Notes under the pieces: generated by a model
Databases searched by the model: none
Told to the model about the DNA's origin: nothing
What the model saw: only the letters and a program-made list of their open reading frames with translations
Position numbers and translations under genes: made by a program
Shown here: one piece after another, positions 63,801 through 64,000 of the stretch
Numbering within the stretch: position 1 is the stretch's first letter
Layout: the number at the start of each line of letters is the position of its first letter
DNA from: Rhynchopus euleeides
Taxonomy: Eukaryota > Euglenozoa > Diplonemea > Diplonemida > Diplonemidae
Direction: 5' to 3'
Assembly: GCA_963210315.1 (NCBI GenBank)
Contig: OY723249.1
Location: 2,170,569-2,234,568, forward strand
DNA: 64,000 nt

Positions 63801-64000
63801 CTCCCCACGGCGCTCTGCCTCACCGTCCTGATGGCCGCCGCCGTGACCCTCCCCCTGAGACGCCGCAAGGGCGATACCTGGGGGTCCATCGCCTCCGCCG
63901 CCATCACAAAACCCCCCTTTGTCTTTGCCATGCCGATCTACGACAGCGGCAAGGCCTCCCTCATATCCCTCAACTCCCTCATGCTCCTGGGCATCACCGT
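60888..64000 (+). CDS. Large secreted or membrane protein, cut by the window end
   Basis: An uninterrupted frame of 1,037 codons from the ATG at 60888 to the last base, so the 3' end is missing. An acceptor (CCCCACACCCGCAG) ends at 60862. Residues 1-21 are a signal peptide (MSFALICMTVLCVLSLAAAR). Residues about 25-540 are a beta-rich, Cys-containing ectodomain. A Pro-rich linker (about 555-640) follows, then a second beta-rich region (about 645-960) with short repeated strand patterns such as ITFSDFTRKSALNVEIEGCV. A membrane helix lies at about 972-990 (LPTALCLTVLMAAAVTLPL), followed by RRRKGD and a second hydrophobic stretch at the window edge. It is probably a cell-surface protein. No family was recognised, and the repeated strands might be another beta-helix. 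Confidence 0.85.
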   Translation, partial: MSFALICMTVLCVLSLAAARASTASGPQAVVVRGCVDPLQVEIRGLGLSATDSYSFLHHVPSDPATAIRACNKSPLQVYLRAAAPEFALGRVNATGAPSLAAMHLCYKPQGSAWRLLRPPISRRRAAVVEGANSGHHTKELSLAPTPDANCFILSAVRYSSVVVHRGAAILVGSEGYGVPSIASLVMHGGSSVAPTRESAFSFLQVDTLATVSPTQSDSGRRRRPVKVLCCIHANSVDITPDTSVLLNGLSQIRLRGKPQMEEGPADLLPLFSVAPGAEVRRANRWNPLPVVEWAGGEVVITSAGGTAHPSLTRHPAEALSGCEEIRSPSDARLGVVRCARLTAQSGASAQIDAASLADSPPAGTNELHRGLDLHPHSSVSVGVLSACRGRCLFRIAPDATLRVGVGMGHSHARPGDPTFLQSAASQIAGVRLAASGGGGGDGVLVFCGHVMHSLGVPPAGVAILPHGPGVQLLPPESSVFGVSFEGFDAALSDPAESHAVAGHPHALSWHASDREDASATRKRSPKKQGASETSTWDQWLGSVFSGVSARRRPPPPSGTSRSSVVRHEEPVVAPPRPVPQTPVPTVSVPPAAAPATPAPVIDITEYRVVRPHPHREGSSQPPKATPPPEAGLQGGKPLQVWEAVEWSVAGLAALEHGAVFHAPVTVSGGEEEGGVTQARGGLLVFRSDVTFRSAHASCAGGSMHIINNITFSDFTRKSALNVEIEGCVRWSGTVKWQTRKIGTLKGTTPSSGLILGGTFYTSDSNPKVALHSLTVQEKALLRFPSLPDRDSLVTLSVSHFTVEGRMIANSSIDMKGIEAKPGSSVIFGSTPASSLYIAGSISGDARFHKGSLLFVEYPPLLPRRLHVVGDLVAEGKVVFHEREGDFGSHIAVGGAMTVGHTAMFKCMGEFLKPPENVKNACLHPFMQWGSLEGAFDNDNIDCTHDGEPLTWHIDQNSLFLLPVKQVPPGNLPTALCLTVLMAAAVTLPLRRRKGDTWGSIASAAITKPPFVFAMPIYDSGKASLISLNSLMLLGIT

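Noticed and set aside
1-64000. CRISPR arrays, rRNA genes, telomeric repeats
   Set aside because: No regularly spaced repeats with unique spacers, no rRNA core motifs and no TTAGGG-type arrays were found. The GGGT-rich tracts are short and irregular.

Overview
This window is nuclear DNA of a GC-rich, intron-bearing, flagellated microbial eukaryote. About 20 protein genes can be supported, and every one lies on the + strand. Most have a pyrimidine-rich tract ending in AG a few to ~60 nt before the chosen ATG, which is what a spliced-leader trans-splicing acceptor looks like. The cis-introns are short (43-291 nt, one of 775 nt) and 9 of the 14 that I could place start with GTATGC. One-way gene arrays, apparent trans-splicing, real cis-introns and flagellar genes together fit a diplonemid-like euglenozoan best. 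A dinoflagellate or perkinsid relative is the main alternative. No spliced-leader, rRNA or tRNA gene was found, so the taxon is an inference.

Layout. 1-2590: one gene of a widespread uncharacterised family. 2591-11275: no supportable gene, but a nested cluster of DNA-transposon-like elements at 4.25-6.2 kb. 11.3-13.6 kb: an unknown protein and a CEP120-like coiled-coil protein. 14.9-21.7 kb: a single-exon gene for a giant right-handed parallel beta-helix protein. 21.88-23.04 kb: two near-identical ~355-bp direct repeats, each carrying an RNA-like fold that a third, diverged copy at 40.3 kb supports by compensatory base changes. 23.8-26.8 kb: a poly-Q protein with four exons. 28.5-34.0 kb: a membrane-anchored coiled-coil protein, a small coiled-coil protein and two small proteins with likely mitochondrial or membrane N-termini. 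34.8-37.3 kb: a PDK1-type kinase and a small heat-shock protein. 38.3-39.4 kb: a PIF/Harbinger-like transposon. 39.5-50 kb: ankyrin protein, five-exon PH-like/coiled-coil protein, BMT5-like rRNA methyltransferase, NnrU-family membrane protein and TAF4-like protein. 50.2-56.5 kb: a 2,074-residue ankyrin protein. 57.0-58.3 kb: dynein axonemal light chain 1, with a 108-bp MITE in its first intron. 58.6-59.7 kb: a second, inverted copy of the 1.15-kb transposon. 60.1-64.0 kb: a Cys-rich membrane protein and a large secreted/membrane protein that runs off the end of the window.

The genes do not form an operon-like pathway. If they are co-transcribed, they would be separated by trans-splicing and controlled after transcription, which makes the folded repeats downstream of two stop codons the most interesting element here. 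All splice sites, starts and element borders were read by eye and have not been tested with transcripts.
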